In this document: piece by piece, positions 13,217 to 27,391 of the stretch
Layout of the letters: every line of letters starts with the position of its first letter
Position numbering within the stretch: position 1 is the first letter of the stretch
NCBI GenBank assembly: GCA_034509925.1
Contig: CM067532.1
Coordinates: 6,883,142 to 6,947,141, forward strand
DNA length: 64,000 bases
Origin: Hirudinaria manillensis
Taxonomy: Eukaryota > Annelida > Clitellata > Hirudinida > Hirudinidae
Direction: 5' to 3'
Program-made: the position numbers and the translations under genes
Notes under the pieces: generated by a model
Seen by the model: the letters and a program-made list of their open reading frames with translations, nothing else
What the model was told of the DNA's origin: nothing
Database searches by the model: none

Positions 13217-15441
13217 TTGATTTCTATCCGGAAACAACATCTCGACAACCGATCTGTTCGTGATTCATCGCCTAGTTAAGAAAATCAAACTCATATGTTG
13301 ATGTCCTGAAAGAATATTCTTTGACGACTCAATTAATTTCAGTCGCTTAAGTCTTTGGTTCTTTGGAGAAAGCAAAAATGATATCACAGTAGACTTTCAA
13401 TGTAACTCGTCGTCGTGTGAAGTGCGTCGTCGTCGTCGTCTGCAGCCAATTTAATTGGAAAATGTCGAAACGATTTAACTATTGCATCGTTAATTGTCAC
13501 ATTTGACGTTTGTTTTTGGAAGAAGATGTTCACCCATCGTGGCAAACATCGTTTCTCATCGTGAGTTGGCACCAAATACATCTGCAAACACTTAGGGAAA
13601 CGCAGATGTTCCAATCAAATAATATGACATCCCTACCATGAACTCCAGGGAACCAGTGTCGACATCCTCTGGTAAGACTATTTGACGGTCCCTGAAGCTT
13701 AAACAGAACATTTCCAAATTAAATTATTGTTATTATTATTATTGTTGTTATGAACTTTTTGTTATCATCTTATGAGGACCATCTCATGAATTCTAAAAAT
13801 GACAAGAGCTAGGCAATTGTCTTCATAAATCAGACATCTTTAAAATTAATGTTTATGAAATTATGATATTTATTTATTTTTAAAAATAAAATATGATTAT
13901 ATAATTAAACAAAGTTTGTATTAATATTATATTATTATTATTATTTTAATTTAAAAAATTAAAGGGTTATATTAAGTTAGGTTTAGATTTGGTACTTTAA
14001 TTACCAAGATACACAAGAAATCCAAACTTGACACGAAGGCACAGCAGCGATCGAAATTTGAGACCAAAACTAAAGGCACAAAAAGTTGACTCCGTGGTAT
14101 TTTTTGGTGATCCTTTTCCAGCTAAACTTCGATTACCAATGTCCTGATTAATTTTAAATTATTAATAACCACCATATCTAGAATATCTCCCAAGTTATTT
14201 AATATGCAAATATATTTTCTTTATAGCTATTCTCAATCAGAGGTAAAGGTAATGAGTTTTAATGATTTGATTTTCTTATTCTTGAATATGCATGACCAGC
14301 ATTTGGCATGTCATTTGGTTCATTTCAAAACAATTTCTGAAGGAATGATATGCTGGACTTTTTGTGAATTTGCTTAGAAAAGACGGCAGTGAACTTTGAT
14401 AAGTTATCATTTATTTCTGATTTATTTTAATAAATATGGAGACTGGTCTTATTTTTATGATTGTTAAAATATTTGTTTAAATGCTAAAAATTTTAAGTTT
14501 TAAATAATTTCCCTGGAATTAGAAACTCGAAAGCAATGTTTTTTGGAAGATCTTTACTTGTCGCACCGCTACTCACCCAGTTCAGTTGAAAATATATTTA
14601 TGAATACAATATATTCAACAAATACAATCAATAAATGCATCGATACAAACGGTTTTTCTGCTACACTTTGAGCAACAAGAAGATTTTGGTTACTTAAAAA
14701 AATGATTTCCACATCAGAGTATCAATTTAGGGGAAGACTTGAGAAGATAGTGACATCTGAGTTTTGATGTTCCGTATTCTGAAAACGATGTTTTGTTATT
14801 TTAAAATAAGCGTTTACATTCAGATCAATAAATAATCGGAAATGCAATCGTAATTAAATTCGTATTTGTAAAAAAAAGTAATCTCTGAACGTAAAGTAAA
14901 ATCGTTTCATAGAATTTTAGACTAATAAAAATGCTTTTATGGAAAAAATTAATTATAAATTGATGAAAGATTTGATCGACTCTTAATGAGAATATATTAT
15001 ATATATTTATTATTAATAAACCGAATAATTCACAGAAGCAAAATCCTCTCCTACCGTGGCAACAGCTGGTCTTCCTGGGCAAACGCATGTTCGGGGATGT
15101 ACCTTCTTTCTTGACAAGAGGACAAAGAATGTCTGTCGGGAATAAGAAATAAAAAATATTTTTTCACAAATATTTTACTCAATTAATTTTAATTAAGATT
15201 TAATATTTAATTGTTACAGTTCAATTTCATGATATCTTGAAATAAAAAGATGGCAGGTTCATATCTTGCTATGGATTTCTGTGATGTAGATGAAGAAATT
15301 AGAAACAACAACCATAGAATGATATTATTAACTCTGTAGTTCGTCGTGATCCAATCTTATCAATATGTTTGAACATCCTGTTCTTAATTATCATAATTAG
15401 AAATAATAAAAATAATAATAATGATAATAATAACAGTGATA

Positions 15442-15473
<32 letters not shown>

Positions 15474-18026
15474 CTAATAATAATACTGTCACCAATTGTA
15501 ACAAAAACAGGAAAGTGTGATATTAAATTTTTATAAAATAATTGCAAAATGTAAACATTGTAAAATAAATTATGTTAGATAACAAAACTTAATAATGACA
15601 ATGTATTAACAAATGATTTATTATTACATCAATAAATTCATTTTACCGAGTGTAATTATTAAAACTATTATTTATTGCTTTCAGGCAGCAACTGCTGTTA
15701 TGTAACAACAAATATTATTATTAATGCCACACTCGGCAAATATAAAATGGAAATTATGCGTCCATTATGGTCACTGCTTACGATTGAAGCCTTTCATTCC
15801 ATTTCATTCCTTCAGTTATTGCTTCCAGACTCAAAGTCATAAGAAACATTTTCAAGAAAAGAAATAATAAGGAAACATAATTTAATGGATAACTTAGTAT
15901 TAATTCTAGTAATAGTTCAATTTCCAATAAATATCGATAATTCCAATAAATTTATTATCTTATATTAATATTTTTTCAGAGCAATAGTAGCTAAAAATTG
16001 ACAAGCTATTATTAATCAATGCACTTCCTTGCTCTTGAAGGATCCGTACTTCTAGACCACCCGGCAATTTTAAGGGTCAGGGACATGGTAATCATCATTT
16101 GGAAGATATAAAATATATTTAATCTAAAAAATGTAATGGTTTAAATACTTTAAATTCCCTTAAAAACATTTTAATAAATTGATTTAATCACATAATTTAG
16201 AGATGATCCAAAAAACAACCTTAATATATATAGAACAAAACAAAATTATTAAACAAAATATAACCAAATTTAACTGAATGACATATCCTTAGTAGCTCAA
16301 GCAATTCTTAGACATTTCTTATTATAAAACTTATAATATGTAATGTAATTATTTTATGTTTACGTGATGAACATAAAACATTCCTTCATGTGTCACTTTC
16401 ATTTTCGCTCGGGAAAAGCCACTTCTCCATGCATCACATGGGGTTTTTCCAACTCGAGACAAATCGTCTGCAATTTGCTTCCACAAAGCAGACGAGAGAG
16501 GGCTTAAAATGAACATTGGTTGGCTGTAAAATCAAAGACACTCACTCATGTCATTAGCTCCATCCATTGATCTTTACAATGTCGACGTCCACCTAAATGC
16601 TTTTATTTACTTAATGTTTCTAGTGAGTTTTCATTGAAGTAATTTAATTAATTTTTAACGACCATTTGAGAGACAAATGTTAGCCAATAAAGACTTCATT
16701 TTAAAGTTTAATTTATGTTTTCACTATTGAATAAAGACTTAATTAAAGTTTAATTGTTTTCGTTATTATTTAATAAATATTTTATTTTATGTTTTAAATA
16801 GCGCAACTTAAATTTGGAAATTGTGAAAGGTGGTTAAACTTAATTCGTAATTTAAATTCACCTTTAAAATCAAAATCAAACGCCTCTTTTCAAAGTCAAA
16901 CTTTTGTTTTTAAAACGGAAGTAAATTTAATTTCAAGAATTAATCGAACGGCTGAAGTCAAATATCTGCACTTAGTTTATTATAATAGAAGCCATTAATT
17001 TTTTATCCTGCCATTAATTGCTGTCCATTTTTTATTACACGCAATGCTGCAAAAGCTCTCGAAATCATAAATTTAGTTTGTGGGCGATAATGTAAGATTC
17101 GATTACTCCGTTTGTCATTATTTTCATTTCATATTAACATATTAAAACATACTAATATTTATATATTAATAACTTATTAATACTTATAATATATTAATGT
17201 TATCGTCAGACAGAGTGATTAATCAAATAAAAATGTTTAACATCTCCATTACTTCAGTGAAAGCAGCTTCAAGGTTTGATATTCATTGAAAACATTAGTT
17301 ATTAATAATTTAGACTTGTTTTTTAATTCATTTTGAGGCATTTAATTGAATGTTTAAAGCTTTTAACTAATCAATTCGTTCTGATTTATAATAACAACAA
17401 AAGCAGCATAAATTTAAATAATCATAAATAAAAATATAATTTAAATAATCATTACGTACTGGTTTACAATAACAACAAACACAGCAACAACGTTTTAAAA
17501 GATGCATTTCTGACAACCATTCTTCAGTTTTCTGTCAACAGGGTGATATTAATTTCCCTAATTCTGGCACAAAACAATAGTTCATGTTTATGGCGCCGTA
17601 AGCTTAGCATCAGAGGGGAGCTTCCATTAGTCCCATCCACAATCTTTCGCTCCATCAGCCTTTCTCGGGTTAAATGGCCCCAAAAATGGCCACTCATGCA
17701 TCATCTAAAGATATCCAGATACTTTCTTGGATGACGAGGCATTTATCCGGTGGAATATTTGCGCACGCAACACCAGCCACACTCCACTTAAGACTTCCAT
17801 CCCGATGCCACTCCAGGGACGAATGGAATGGCCCATCGATATTTTTCTCGGCCATCCAAAGACCATTTGTGGGTGCCACGTTTCAAAATCGAGGTTTAAG
17901 AGCCGGTTTAATGTTTAAAGTCTGAATGGTTGACTGTAAAGTCAAGTGACGACGAGTAGAATGATTCGTGTGGATTTTAAAATGCAACAAATATAGAATA
18001 AAATATGTAAATATTTGATGATAAAT
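13217..18026. other. Convergent intergenic region and 3' untranslated sequences
   Basis: Lies between the stop codons of the granin-like gene (plus) and the potassium channel gene (minus), so it holds both 3' ends. Microsatellite-like patches: GTC repeats near 13408-13442, AAT near 15405-15488. A GC-richer patch at about 17540-17930, just past the channel stop, is open in several frames on both strands but has no recognised product; the simplest reading is channel 3' UTR. Nothing else seen. Confidence 0.4.
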
Positions 18027-21000
18027 TTATTTGGAAAAAAAGTAACCGGTAGATGAGAGTCTACGCTCGATGAAGTTGAAATTGTTGTTCATCGTAGGAT
18101 CGAGTTGACTTCCAGGAAGTTCCAATTTATTGGCAGAGGAACTTCTAAGCCTCGTCAAGGTGTCCTCGTTGTCTGCTTGACTCACGATCAACATCGGGGT
18201 TCTCTCGTCCACGTGTCCAGCTGTAGAAAGATTCGTTCGTTCACTCATTCGTTCATGCGTTCATCTATCTAAGAATGCTTTTTCTTATGTAAGGCTTTAA
18301 AGCTTCAAGTTTTATCAAATGCAGGTCTTTATCTGATGGTTATAAAATAATTTGAATATATTTATCGATTGCTATCTGTGCGTGTTAATCCACGTGTTCA
18401 GACGTCACCTCTCAATATTCGACCACCTTTACACCTTCCTCAGAAGATATTCCAATTAAATCTTATTCTTTTTATGGTAATCAGTCTCTCTCTGTCTCTG
18501 TCTCTCTCTCCCCCTTTTTTAAATCCACCTGTCCGTTTGAAGTCTTGATGACTCAACGTTTCATCCATGGCGTGTCATTTCGGTGACAAATGGAAGTCTT
18601 TCCTAACATGTGCCACGTCTGCAGTCGTCCAATAATTGAATTCCTCGTCACCCATCGCTGCTCACCTAGGCGGTAATTGGTCGAAGCACCTACTCAAAGT
18701 AATGTCACTTTAAATCAGGAAATACTTCATATTTTTGAATATTTATCAAATTGATGTTAAATAGCATTGAAAGTCCTAATATGATTATGAAATTATGAAT
18801 AGATACTAATTACTAAAATAAGTTTCGGTAATAATATGTTTATATTCATATTTATAAATATATTTATATAAAAGATGCCGTGTAGCTATTGGCATTGTTA
18901 TGATTATTATTATTATTACTATTATTATTATTAATGTTACTAATTTTTGAGTAACAACTGAAAATGCGATGTTACCAATACTTTGATCCACTTTAGCGAT
19001 AGTTGATATCTCTTCATCACGCTTCGAATTCAACTTCTTGAAGTTGCTTCCACGTCGTGGAACATCTACCTCCTGTTTGGAATGCTTCGCATTGGAATTG
19101 ACACCCGACGTGGCAAAGTTGCCGCCATGAGTTGACCTGCCAGCCCTCTGGTGATTTTCCTTTGGATGACTTTTTGGCCTCACGGCCTCGACTGGTAAAA
19201 CCCTTCGTCTCTTCTTCGGCAGCTTGGCTCTGGCCTGAGTATGCGAGTAGAACAAAGCAAAGTTGCTGACGATGACCGGTACGGGGAGGGCTATGGTCAG
19301 CACCCCGGTCAGGGCGCACAGGGAACCGACGAACATGCCCAGGTAAGTCTTCGGGGTCATGTCACCGTATCCCACCGTCGTCATGGTTACGATGGCCCAC
19401 CACAGTCCGACAGGTATCGAGGTGAAACTGTTGTCCGGATTGTACTGGATTCTCTCGGCGTAGTAGACTAGTGATGCGAAAATGACAATGCCGATGACGA
19501 GGAAGAAGATGAGAAGCATCAATTCGTGGGCACTGGCCTTGAACGTGTGGATGAGGATCTTTAAGCCGGGTGAGTGTCTGGTCAGCTTAAAGAGTCTGGT
19601 GATTCTGATGATGCTGAAGAACTCGAGCACTTCGTTCTCCTTCTTCATCCTCGTCATGAGAAAGTCCAAGTAGAAGGACAGCGTGGCCACGAAGTCTATG
19701 ACGTTCACTGGTGCTCTGAGGAAGACCAGTTTGACTGGACTGACGAGGAATCTGATGATGAGCTCGAAGGTAAACCAGGCGTTGCAGACGCATTCCACGT
19801 AGAAGAAGGCATCGTGGGGTTCGCTCCGTCTCTTTTCCAGTATCCACGACTTCCTGAAATCTTTTCCAGCCAGATGCCCGAGATGTTTGGAGTGGTTGGA
19901 CAATACCGAAGGTGACGGGCTGAAGGCAAAGGAAAGATTTTTCACGGCCGGGATCCTCAGGTTCGGATGCGTTTTTAGACAGAAAGTGAGGATGGAAGCC
20001 ACGATGAAGAATACTGAAACTATGGCAACAACCTGAAGATTTAAAAGAAATCTCGACGTATAAATATTTAAACGAATTTTAAATTTTAGCAAATACTTTC
20101 CTTCTCGTCGACCTAGAGATTTTCAAGGAACTTTTTGAGATAAAAAAATATATCATTCTGATTTGTTGCGGGGGCAATTCAAGAAGCGGAAAGCGATTTA
20201 TACACTGCAGTGGTCAACTTTCATTGTGAGTTATTGTATCGTTATTATTAATAATAACATTATTATTATTATTAATCCTATTAAACACTAAACGGTCGGC
20301 CAATGACGATGGCATCGTAATTAAGCTCTTATTGGCGCCGGAAATTGCTGTGCTAAGTGAAACAGAAAGAAAGTTACGATCGCTGAAAAGCAAAAAAGCG
20401 GGTCCGGCCGCTGCACGGTTTGAGCCAAATTAGGCGGAGGTAATAATTTACTGTGAATTATGCATGGCAAACACCGCTGAAGCCCGCTCACCGGACCGTG
20501 AGTTTGACAAATTTGATGGACCATCCAGCAACGATATTCGATCTGCGAAGGCATATTTTAAAATTAGATGGAGAGAATTATTTTAATCTTTCACTCAAAA
20601 GATTAATAATGTAACTCAAAAAATATTTCAATTCATCTTACAATTTCGTTTTATCGTTTATTTTCTTTCACGGGCAGAGAATAAAATTATTTAACAAGAA
20701 AATTAACGGAATTAAATAAAAACTGAACTTGACGAATAAAGACTGAACGGATGGAAAATGTTTCCAGCGGCAGTTGTTTCACCAAGTGGTGTCCTGATGA
20801 AATTGCTCTCCAGTCGTGCACATCTGCTTCTTGTTTCGTTTGGAAAAGTATTTCATTGGAACGTTTCACTGAAACTCGTACCGCAATTCAACGAAATTGT
20901 TTTCATGTTCTCTTCAAAGCATTTTCAACCATACTTCTTAAATCAAGCCATTGGAAATGCAACAACGTCATCCTTAAGACATTGGTTGTTGCGAACACCA

Positions 21001-24000
21001 GAAATAAAAGATGATTATAGCAAAATATATTTCTGGTCTGAGCATTAATTAATACTTTAATCATAACCGAATGAAATATAAAATTTAAATCAATTCAATT
21101 CGTATGAATAAATTTTATTTATGGTCCTAGTTATCTAAAAATGACGGCGACAAGTTACTTTTTGTGAAAATGATTTGAAATGATACGAAAAACTGGCAGG
21201 AAAATCACGGAAATAAGAGCTCTCCGTGGAAAGAATGAAGCAAATATTTCCTTGCTTTTTGCTTCACATTCTTCTGATGTCCTTCAAAACTTGTCTTTCT
21301 TCGAGTGCTGCACGATTTCAATTTAACGGACAAAACGTCGGTTTCACCAACTTAGCTGCGATGGATGGGTGGGTGGGTGGATGTTTAGCTGGGAGTTGTT
21401 AGAAAGACAGATGTTGGGGCAGATGGGGAGTTGCTTTGCCCCCATTCGCGCATCGAAACAGACAAATGCTGTAGGTGTTCCGTCGGAAGAATACATGTTT
21501 CAGTTTACATATCTTTGGTAAGAGCACGTGACCAATATAATGGCATGACGTCACGGAAAGAAACTCTCGAACGAGGAAGTGGTTTCAGCAAATAACGACA
21601 GAATGGCTTCAGGAGAACGTAAAAAGAATGCAATCACTTCACACGACTTCACATTAAATTGAAATTTAAATTGCTTTTGGAAAAAAATAAATTTTATTTT
21701 TAGGAAGAAATGTGGACTTTCTCGATATTAATATTTTCAGCGTGAGATGTTGCTTAACACGTGGCGAGATGTATAATTATAATACATGGTGAGGTGTAAC
21801 ATAATTTAATGTATTGTGGTATGTTATAACGTAACAAAATCTTTATTTTAATATGTAGTATGGTATAATATAAGAGGAACTGGAATAAACTTCCTCGGAT
21901 CAGTGATTAAAAATATTTTTCCAAATTTTAAAATTGTTTCTTTAAATTCAAAATTTCAGTTTCTCTATTTATTTTTATAAAAATAAAATATTTAACGTTT
22001 GAAAATACTTTCATTTTGAAACATTAAAAACAACTTAGAAGCCAAACATGACATAATAGCGAACTTATGGCCTGATTTCAGGCATAAATTCAACCTCAGC
22101 GTGAAACCAAGATTAAAACAAACGCCACAAATGTTTTGTTGAAGTAAATATTTTTAATTTTTATTTAATTCCTGCAATAAATACAAATTTATTAATTGAA
22201 TAACAGCAATAAATTTAGCAACTGTGGGTTAATTCTACGTATTTCGAAGTAACTTTATTTTCAGGATTTACTGAAGCAATGACTTGAAAACTTTATGAAA
22301 TATTTTTATGTAATTTTGGGTCAAAAGTTGATTTACTCTAAGATTATTTACTGCATTTATGCAATCGAATTAAACGAAAATAATTTATTTTTTAGAGTTA
22401 AAATGTGAATAATGGGTCAAAAAGGAAGGAAATTAAAACTCAATTATTTCTTTATGAATTATTTCTGATAATTCACAAGAATTACAAATAAAAATGCCCT
22501 TAAGTATGGTGTTACCTTATACATCCCTTATCCATCCCTATCGAAACGATGTTGACTAATAATCTTTTTTAAATATTTTTGTTTATAAATTAAATTATCA
22601 AAAATTAAATTTAATTGTTTTAATAATGTAATAATAACTCGCATTAAATAAATACAAACAAAATAAATTGAAAAGAAAACAAAAGAATAAAAGAAAATCA
22701 TTTTAAGGAAGCAACATGAAACAACTGCTGGAATTGTTTTTCAACATCGTCTCCATTTTCTGACACGTGATGAATTCGCCATAAAAAGGAACAGGCAATA
22801 ACCTCGCAATGAATAATTGCTTTGTTCAGTTAAATATTAATATTAATAAAAATAATAATTACTCAAATTATAACATAAAAACAATGACATAATTAATAAA
22901 AATAATATATATAATATATATATAAATATAATATATATGATGTTATTATATTTATTATATATTATAATATTACATAATATTATTAATATAATAATAATAT
23001 TATTAATATTATAATAATATTATTAATATTATAATAATATTATTAATATAATAATAATATTATTAATATTATAATAATATTATTACTATCACAAAACACA
23101 ATGGCAGAATAATTTCTTAAAACATTTAAAAAAAAAGAATAATTATAAAGCCTTGATCCCTGTGGATCCTCGTTTCAAGCTGAACAACGTAAACAACGAT
23201 GACATTTTATTTAACCAAATATTTATTTAGTTATTTTAAAGTAATTATATAAAATAAATGTTAAAATAAATAAATTATAATTTTTGTTTTCGCCACGACA
23301 TTTAAAACGATAAGATGTCGTTGGCGTATAAATAATAATAAAATTGCTTGCATATTAAAAGGACCTTTCTTCGTGACCTTTGACCCGATGAGAATATTTA
23401 ACAGCCTTCAGAAGGGATGCACTTTGATGAATTCCAATGAATTCCAATGAATTGCAACGAATTCCAATGAATAATTTCCTTTAATTTTATTTCTACACCT
23501 TAAAATGATTATTTTCAGAATTTAAAAAAAAAATAATAAGCTTTAAAATTTGACATTTTGACGTAAAATTGGCCGTGTGACTTCAATAAAATTTTGTAAT
23601 ATTTTTTGGATTAATGGATTTAATCAACTAATTGTAAAAAAAATGTTTAGGAAATTAATAATGTTTTATATGTGTATACTGTTATTATTATTATTATTTT
23701 AATATTTGACTATTTTAAAATATTTTAATATTTCACAACGTTATAATAATTGCGTTCTAATTTTTGCTTATCAATTACTTATAAAGTCAAAATAAAAAAA
23801 TGACTTTTAGATGGTTATAGATGGTTTTTATTTATGTAATGTTTAGTTTTGAAATATTGAATAAAATTATTTTAAAAGATCTTTAATTTATTCATGCTTT
23901 ACCATTTCCAAATTTATAATTACTTAAAAGTCGACAATTTGGGATGAATGTTAATAATAGATATTACCAATAAATAATATTACTCAATTCTAAAATGATT

Positions 24001-24865
24001 TTTGAAATCATTTAATTGTATCTTAAGATATTAAATAATTAATGTATATTTTCATAGATTAAAATTTCATTTTATCATAAAATAGAAATAATAATAATAA
24101 TAATAATAATAGTAATAATAATACAAATAATAATAATATCATAAATTAAAAATATTTTGATTAAAAATTTCATTTTCATTGTAATGTTGCCTTGAAGGGA
24201 AATTGGGAATTTTCTCCATTTTCCAACGAAAGATTTTAAATCGCATTATTACTTTAAAATTATTTTCTTTCAACATTTGAATTAATTTTAATATTTTAAT
24301 TAAAGTATCTCTTTTTAATTATTTCGAGCTAAGATTTATTGATTAAATCTGAATTATTCTGAATAATTTTTATTCGAAGCGAATTTTTCTTTTTTTCTGT
24401 TTTTAAAAGAATTATCCTAAAAGAGTGAAACTATGCAATGACTTATTGTGTAAAATATTTTAGAATTTTACAATCTAAGCAGAGATTAATAAATAATTGA
24501 TTAATTAATTAATAGTTGTTAATAATTAAATTAATAGAATAAATAATTTGTAATTGTACCTCAGACCATTTAAAGTGAGAATAAAAATGAAATAAAATAA
24601 AATAATTGTTAATTCAATTAAGTTTAAGAAATTAAAGTGGACAGGGAAGGTAATTCGGAAGAAAATGAACAAACAAATTATTTAAAAACAGATTATAAGA
24701 ATTTTAAGATTTAAAAGCAAAGAAATACTCTACCTTAGGTCATTCATTTGGCTATTCACGGAGTAAAAATTATGACGAATGGACGTAGAAATTATTTAAA
24801 TAATTATTTCTTCGCATCTCTACTATGGTTTAAGACAACTTAATTATTATTATTATTATTATTAT

Positions 24866-24925
<60 letters not shown>

Positions 24926-27343
24926 CATTATTATTATTATTACTATATTCTTGTTTACTCATATAAATCATATTTCAATCATTATCTCCTCTTACCTTGG
25001 AATACCACGATTGAACTTCTACATCATAAAAAATAAGTTTTGCAATAAATTTGTCGGAATAAGATTTGAAAATCTTTGAAAAAATATAGTAAAAAATATT
25101 CATCAAAATGATTGATAATGTCATTGTATGAACAGCGATAGCTTCTTTAAATCTTCTGAATGCATTTGGATTTCTTTCTGTTATTAAATGTTCTATTCAA
25201 AAAAAGATCACAAATTTTTAATTTTTTGTCGTATATTTTAGATTAAAAAGTAATTTTATAAAAATATTTCGAAATAATAAAGATAAACATAACATCCGTC
25301 TTATGTCGTGTTAAACAAACATATTAAAAAAAAGACATTTTCTAACTTATCATTGATAATCATCGTCCAGTTATGTTACGACATCATTTTAGTAATTTTA
25401 TTTGTGATTTTTACGTTTTTAATATTTTATCCAACAAATATGAACTCAAAAAGCGAAAATAAATTATGAACTTTGTGAATTAATTTTTATGCCTCTTAAA
25501 GTAGGTCAGATGTAATAAAATTATTTACAAACGATGACCCAGAGTCACAGTAATGGCTTTAAATATCTTACATTGAAATTGTATAAATATTCCGATATTT
25601 TAAAATATTTCGGTATTCCAATATTAATAAAATATTCACAATATTTAAGATATTATGAAATATTCTATAATATATTAAATAAATTATAATTTATTTTTGT
25701 TAATAAATATTATGTTATTAAATTCAAACAATCCACCCTCATGACGTCCGTAAAAAAAAACGTTGCTAAGAAAGAAAGCCTTATCTCCCCTTTAATGGGT
25801 TATTTTCAAAATTCCATTTTAGAAATTCTGACACTGAAACTCTAACACAAAGGACGTCAAAAATATTTACATTAAAAGGAAGCCATTTTAATTTAAATTC
25901 TAAAATTCAAATTGCTATTATTTACGATTATTAATTAACATTTAATTTACTACTTAATTCATTAATACGTTATCGAATATATTAATTCAAATATTAAACA
26001 ATTTAATAATAATATTTATAAATTTATATATTATATTTTTTAAAAATAATAAATATTATTAAAATAAGAAATATCATGAATAAAATATATTATATTATAA
26101 AATTACGATTATAAATAATAGCAAACAGTCATTATTATAAAATGTAATGTAATAATAATAACAATATAATTTAATTATAATAATTATCAATCATTTTGTA
26201 AACCTTTGCAGCACTGGACGAATATGGCTCCTCGAACATGGCCCATATCTTCGGCTTGATTCTCTGCCAACAGCTGAGTTCCCCCGTTCTAAATTTATCC
26301 TCCAATCCGAACTTCCTCATTATCTCCTCTTTGGTTGGCTTGTCAGTGTCGAGGTCAAGGCCGTCGAGTATCTGCAGGGTTTCCTGGGTGTCCCTGTGGG
26401 TCGTGTAGGTCATCCAGCAACAGGGCTCGACCTTAGGAAGAAATTGTTCGATTATGACCGACTAAGTTATTAATAATACAATTATTATTATTCTGAATAC
26501 AAAATTTTAATTGTAATTAACTCGATGATATTATGGTTATGACATTTATTATATACTATATTTTATTTTATTTCTGATAAAAGTGATATTTCAGTTGTAA
26601 TTAGTTGAAGAATATTTTACTTAATTTGATATTAAATAAACTATTAATCTTATAATTATGCCACACCTCAGTATTAAAGTATTACATTATAATAATAATT
26701 GAATATTAAATGATATTATAATTATCATTATACTAATAATAATGAGATGCAATTTTAATTTATTTATTTATTTAAAGAAAATTAAATAAAAAAATAAATT
26801 TTAAGATTTCAGACGTCAATCATGTCACGACGTGTCCTTGTCAATCAATGGAGAAACTCGACGTAATTTCGAATGAGTTTTATTTTTATTCTATTTTTAA
26901 AATATTTTTAACGTTAATCAAGTCCGACACAAATATTTTAAATTAATTAATTAGTAGATTATAATTGTTATAATAATAATTATCAGTATATGTTATTAAT
27001 ATCATAATTTTATATGCATTAAATTAAATTCCACAATTTCAAAAGAATTATAAATTTGTGCGTTTAACATTTTAAATAGATATTTACAAATAATGACATT
27101 AAATCGAGAAGAAATATGACTTAAATCGTTCGTGACACGAATGAAGATTGATACAGGATTGCATTTGGAAATGTAAACATTGAGCCAAAAAAAAATTCAC
27201 CTGTAATTATATTTATTGATGAATTGCAGAAAATAATTTCAGAACATTTTCCTGTAATTAGGGTAGACTTTCGAATTTAATCTTTTATGACCCTGGAATT
27301 TCACATTTTCCACGTCGAGGTTGATGATGGCGATAATGATGTC

Positions 27344-27391
<48 letters not shown>

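Larger units (their letters stand above)
20033..26203 (-). other. Intron 2 of the potassium channel gene (6.2 kb)
   Basis: Mostly A/T. Contents: GC-richer islands at about 20290-20560 and 21340-21640 (listed separately), a pair of overlapping plus-strand frames at 20751-21048 with no motif, a 20-bp palindromic AT array (22981-23080), a ten-base ATTCCAATGA repeat (about 23428-23471), AAT near 24090-24140, and a long ATT tract (24844-24953). No exon was needed here to keep the channel frame. Confidence 0.6.
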
